Shown piece after piece: positions 61,101 through 64,000 of a stretch of DNA of 64,000 nt. Numbering within the stretch: position 1 is the first letter of the stretch; every line of letters starts with the position of its first letter. The notes beneath the pieces were generated by a model. The model made no database searches and had not been told where the DNA came from. It worked only from the letters and a program-made list of their open reading frames with translations. Origin of the DNA: Cyclina sinensis (lineage: Eukaryota; Mollusca; Bivalvia; Venerida; Veneridae); NCBI GenBank assembly GCA_012932295.1, contig JAAONU010000001.1:59617693-59681692 (forward strand). The letters are read 5' to 3'. The position numbers were made by a program, and so were the translations under genes.

Positions 61101-63427
61101 AATCCTTGTACTTCAGGAAACCAAAGTAGAGAAATACTACTTATGGAAGGTTATTTATATATCACAACAGTCTAACAAAGTCTCCTTTACCCTGAAATAG
61201 TGACACTTTTGAGATGGTTATATATCAAAAACCCTGGAAAGCATCATTTTCATAATAGGCTGATTGAAGCAACATTTTGTATGTGTACTTCTGTCAAAAT
61301 TTCCTGAGTTATGACACTGTTTTCCTGTTTAAAACCTTGCATGAACAAAAGTAGAAAGACGTCCTCCTTGCTCCTCAAAACACATCTCAGACATTTCAAT
61401 ACTTGTCACCTACAATGCACATTTTTATTTTGAAAAGCCAGCAAGATATACATGTATACAGGCAGGTAAAAACCACTTACCTGTTTGTTTCTTTTCTAAC
61501 TCTTCTTTTGAGTCGAGAACTTTTCGTAGATGTTCCAATTCTGTTGTCTGTGTCTCAATCTTCTTTCTGGTAAAATAATAAAATAAAAATAACATTAATC
61601 ATGTTCAACCTGCTTTTGCAGACATTCTCCTTGTACTAATTACAGTTCTAGAGGCAAATACTCTGAAATATAGACTGGAAAATTCTTCAGTTATAAATAA
61701 AGGACTTCTAGTAGTACTTTATTAGAAATAATTCCTGGCCAAACTATTTATCTGAAACAGCAATAAAAGATGCAGAATTATGGTGAGTGAGTATGGTTCC
61801 TTCAAGTGGAAGGACCAGTGCTAGACTCTGAATCTCTATGAATCTCTGAAACTACAAACTCTCTAGCAAAAATGTAATGTTCAGTAGTGGGACTCAATCC
61901 TATGACCATCATTTAATGGAAGACTGAGTCAGCGATTTTAACCACTCAACCATGCAGATGTGTTTACTTGTTAAATATCAAATACAGAACAATGAGTGTC
62001 TCAAGTGTCTCAATAAGTTCATGACCTTAAATTACCAGTGACAAAAGGACCAAGATAGTACTACAGAAACTTTTCAAGACTTTTCAACAATCATAGTTCT
62101 CAACTTACTTCTGACTTGTAATTGTACTCTCATTATCTTTCTCTTTCTGTCGTAACTTCTTTATAATTGTGTTACTCTGAAGCTGGGACTTTGACAACTT
62201 TTCACCTGTAATGGGAATTCAAGTCATAATACAAAATTTAGTCTTAAAGGTGGCTCTTGTGAAAACTGTAAAACTAAATCACCCTTTCTTAACTTTTTTG
62301 GTAATATAAATTTTTATTTCTACTAACAGTTTTGGACAGATTTGTCACAAAAAGCATTAATACAGCTGACCTTCAATTTATTTAAATATTACATATTTAA
62401 CCTTCTAAATTTCTAAAACAAACACTTCCATCATTAAACCAGTCTGCACTGACTGAACCATCAACATATACAGAATGATTAATTAAAAACTATCTTATGA
62501 AACAAATGCGCATGCTGATCAAAGTATAGGATAAGGTAAAATTTATAACAAACTAGAAATGAGTCCAGAAGACACATGTACTCTACAGTAAATTAACTGA
62601 AAAATCCAGTGTGCAACCTTACTTGGTGGTATATATTCCTGTAAAGTTTTATGACCTTGGCTGAGTGTGTGACACAAATTTTTTGGTACAGATTTTTGCT
62701 AAATCAAGGGCCATTTCTCTGCTCTACCTAGAAGGATAGAAATGAAAAACCAAAGGGGCACAACTTTACTTGCTGATATATATCTCTGTAAAGTTTCATG
62801 ACCATGGGTGCAATAGTGTATGACACAAACTTTCATGTAGCCTTTTTTCACTACATCAAGGGCCATAAATCTGCTCTTCCTGGGAGAAGGGAGACGACAA
62901 ATGTCAAGAGAGCAAATTCATTTGCTGATCTATTACCCTGTGAAGTTTCATGGATGTACGTGTAACAGGGTTGGCTTAACTCAAGACACAAACTTTTTGG
63001 CAGCTATTTTGACTAAATTAGGGACCAAAACTCTGCTTTCCCTGGCTGGAGGGAGAAAAAAACCCCAAGGTGCCAATCTTCACTGGCTTAAACTATATCC
63101 CTGTGAAGCTTCATTACCCTAAATGAAAAAGTTTTGGCTCAGCATGTGACACAAATTTTCGGACAGACAAACAAACAGAGAGACAAATGGACAAGAGCAA
63201 ATTTAAGTGCCTTCTAAATGGGGGCACAAAAACTAAGTAAACCAAGTTAAGTATTCAAACTAAAAAAGTCAAAGCCAAAAATGTCAGAAGCTTATCCAAC
63301 CTTCCTGGAGAAGTCCTGCTATTTGTTCCTCTTTCTCAGCTAGGATATCCTTAAGACTAACATCCCCTGCCCTCTTTGCCAACTCAGTCTGGGCCTCTTG
63401 TAACTGTTTCTTAATCTGCTCCTTCTC
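52183..63427 (-). CDS. TMF1: TATA element modulatory factor 1 (golgin TMF/ARA160), C-terminal 582 residues, 17 exons; 5' part beyond the window
   Basis: Exons in transcription order: 63427-63301, 62205-62109, 61566-61481, 61015-60954, 60438-60374, 59897-59741, 59354-59262, 58632-58578, 57811-57710, 57272-57080, 55868-55799, 55372-55280, 55103-54969, 54401-54252, 53833-53708, 53055-52945, 52209-52183. They sum to 1,749 nt with consistent phases and GT-AG borders. Family-specific blocks include LKDILAEKEEQIAGLLQEGE, TRPLLRQIENLQ, ENLQSQLKLREGEISHLQ, RESMARELVDLSNKND and RYNALLQMYGEK followed by EEAEELKLDL. TMF1 is a long coiled-coil golgin (about 1,090 residues in human) on Golgi membranes. Its conserved C-terminal domain binds Rab6 and was first described as binding the TATA element. 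The stretch encoded by 54969-55103 is a Ser/Arg/Pro-rich break in the coiled coil. The last coding exon is only 27 nt (INQLLGQS plus stop), like the vertebrate ending DELLRQ. Upstream exons lie past 64000. Confidence 0.95.
52655..52963. repeat. 53-bp minisatellite that includes the TMF1 exon-intron junction
   Basis: CATGTA marks unit starts at 52655, 52712, 52765, 52818, 52871 and 52924: spacing is 57 for the first unit, then exactly 53. Each unit holds a plus-strand copy of GTGCTTACCTGAGCTTTATA, which on the gene strand is the end of the exon (AAAGCTCAG) plus the donor GTAAGC. The true donor is at 52944/52943, inside the last partial unit. Three full units carry the same CAG|GTAAGC; the two farthest units have CAT|GTAAG. 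Confidence 0.92.
55565..55592 (+). repeat. (CAAT)n microsatellite
   Basis: Short run of CAAT units (TCAATCAATCAATCAATCAA) in a TMF1 intron. Confidence 0.85.
56751..56873. mobile_element. Foldback element with arms of about 58 bp
   Basis: The left arm (56751-56809) and right arm (56815-56873) are nearly perfect inverted copies around a tiny GGCTGCGCC centre. The arms contain TTTATTTCATC, GTGAACACCATATG and GATATTTTCAC. The element is non-coding and could form a long hairpin in TMF1 pre-mRNA. A MITE or foldback origin is likely. Confidence 0.85.
58306..58494. repeat. 27-bp minisatellite, seven units, with telomere-like CACCCTAACCCC
   Basis: Unit starts (GTCAGG) are exactly 27 bp apart at 58306, 58333, 58360, 58387, 58414, 58441 and 58468, and the units are nearly identical. 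On the minus strand each has GAGGGGTTAGGGTG. The array grows out of a tRNA-like sequence: GGTTCAAGATCC (B box, minus strand, 58275-58286) lies beside it, and each unit repeats the A-box-like TAGTTGAGGGG. It lies 84 bp past the donor of the 58578-58632 exon of TMF1. Confidence 0.92.
60625..60800 (+). mobile_element. tRNA-derived SINE
   Basis: GGGGTTAGAGTGCTTG (A box) and AGTTTGAATCCCAAC (B box) are followed by a body with GAGATTCTCCAGTAACTTCC, CAGTCCACATTTTAGG and AAGTAGTGGCTT, shared with the copy at 42165. Confidence 0.55.
61790..61965 (-). mobile_element. tRNA-derived SINE
   Basis: On the minus strand GCATGGTTGAGTGGTTAAAA (A box) and GGATTGAGTCCCAC (B box) are separated by a long Ser/Leu-like variable region. 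The head is well preserved, but a full cloverleaf was not confirmed. Confidence 0.5.
62610..63235 (+). repeat. Periodic interspersed repeat (GTAAAGTTTCATGACC type)
   Basis: Four units of about 150-160 bp are marked by TGTAAAGTTTTATGACC (62640), TGTAAAGTTTCATGACC (62791), TGTGAAGTTTCATGGATG (62940) and TGTGAAGCTTCATTACCC (63101), with GTGACACAAA and AAGGGCCATT between. The end region has GGACAGACAAACAAACAGAG and AAATGGGGGCACAAA. It is non-coding and lies in a TMF1 intron. Confidence 0.65.
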
Positions 63428-64000
63428 CTACAAATAAACCAGAAGAATTCTTTCTCCACCTGTCCAATGAAGTATCTCTACTGTATCATAAATACAGTTT
63501 TAGTACAGGGTTTCTAGTTTTCACAGCACTTAAAAACCTCCATCCGTAACACAATGAATCACAAAATAAATCACTGGATTCAAACTCAGTGTGGTACATT
63601 TCAACATGTGTTAAGTTAAGCTTGCTTCAAGCAGTCATCTGAATTAACATTTCGAATAGTCTGTTTAAGAAACCTTTACTATAAGTCACTTCTCTATATA
63701 AATACACATCAGCAAGAGATCTACCTATTCAGACAGAAAACCTGCAAAGTTGAGAACAGAATTTTACACATTTTTACAAAACAAAGCTATACAAGAGCCG
63801 GGTGATGCTCCCCGAATAGGTTTTGGACACAGAATAATGTGTCCATAAAGTCTTAGCCAAATTCAGCATAAAGATATTGTTATTGGTAGTTCCAGAAAAA
63901 GGTTAAAACTGTTTAAATTTGCAATGAAGAATGTAAGACAGTTACCATTTTATTCTTTATTTTCTATCAACTCAGACAGTGGCAGTCCTATCCAGACAGT
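63428..64000 (-). other. TMF1 intron running off the right edge
   Basis: No further coiled-coil exon with splice borders is visible here; the next upstream TMF1 exon must lie past the window. Confidence 0.6.

Overview
This window reads as invertebrate nuclear DNA, most likely from a bivalve mollusc. It is AT-rich, its genes are split into small exons by long introns with GT-AG borders, and it is crowded with internally periodic, unclassified interspersed repeats, tRNA-derived SINEs, inverted-repeat elements and short minisatellites of the kind common in bivalve genomes. No prokaryotic features (operons, Shine-Dalgarno sites, CRISPR) are present.

Four protein genes can be supported. (1) Minus strand, 259-39122: a 12-exon gene for a 555-residue, almost wholly charged coiled-coil protein that I do not recognise; all splice phases agree and both the start and the stop codon are in the window. 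(2) Plus strand, 39811-43366: the complete six-exon CFAP299 (C4orf22, DUF4464 family) gene, 239 residues. Genes 1 and 2 are head to head with 688 bp between their start codons, and that gap contains an imperfect RFX-type X-box, so a shared ciliary promoter is plausible. (3) Plus strand, 45530-46864, continuing out of frame to 47201: an intronless Mab-21/cGAS-like nucleotidyltransferase with the GS and PNEFD catalytic motifs and an acidic repeated N-terminus. It is followed in the +1 frame by 114 open codons that encode the rest of the domain and two membrane helices. (4) Minus strand, 52183-63427 and beyond the right edge: the last 17 coding exons (582 residues) of the golgin TMF1.

Layout: 1-39122 is the coiled-coil gene, mostly intron, with repeats at about 2.0, 4.5, 7.3, 10.0, 12.2, 16.3, 19.3, 22.6, 25.6, 26.0 (a dead mariner), 27.1, 29.0-31.2 (an element nested in a minisatellite), 33.9, 35.8 and 37.1 kb. 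39.1-39.8 kb is the divergent promoter; 39.8-43.4 kb is CFAP299; 43.8-44.8 kb is a repeat; 45.5-47.2 kb is the nucleotidyltransferase; 47.3-48.5 kb is a repeat with a G-quadruplex motif; 48.5-52.2 kb is intergenic sequence plus the likely TMF1 3' UTR; 52.2-64 kb is TMF1, whose introns hold two notable minisatellites, a foldback element and several SINEs.

The most interesting observations are the frame-interrupted, putatively membrane-anchored cGAS-like gene, a 53-bp minisatellite that has multiplied a genuine TMF1 splice donor, the divergent pair of a ciliary gene with an unknown coiled-coil gene, and a family of periodic repeats with no obvious transposition machinery. Exon joins were made by eye from splice signals, reading phase and family resemblance; no alignment or transcript data were available.
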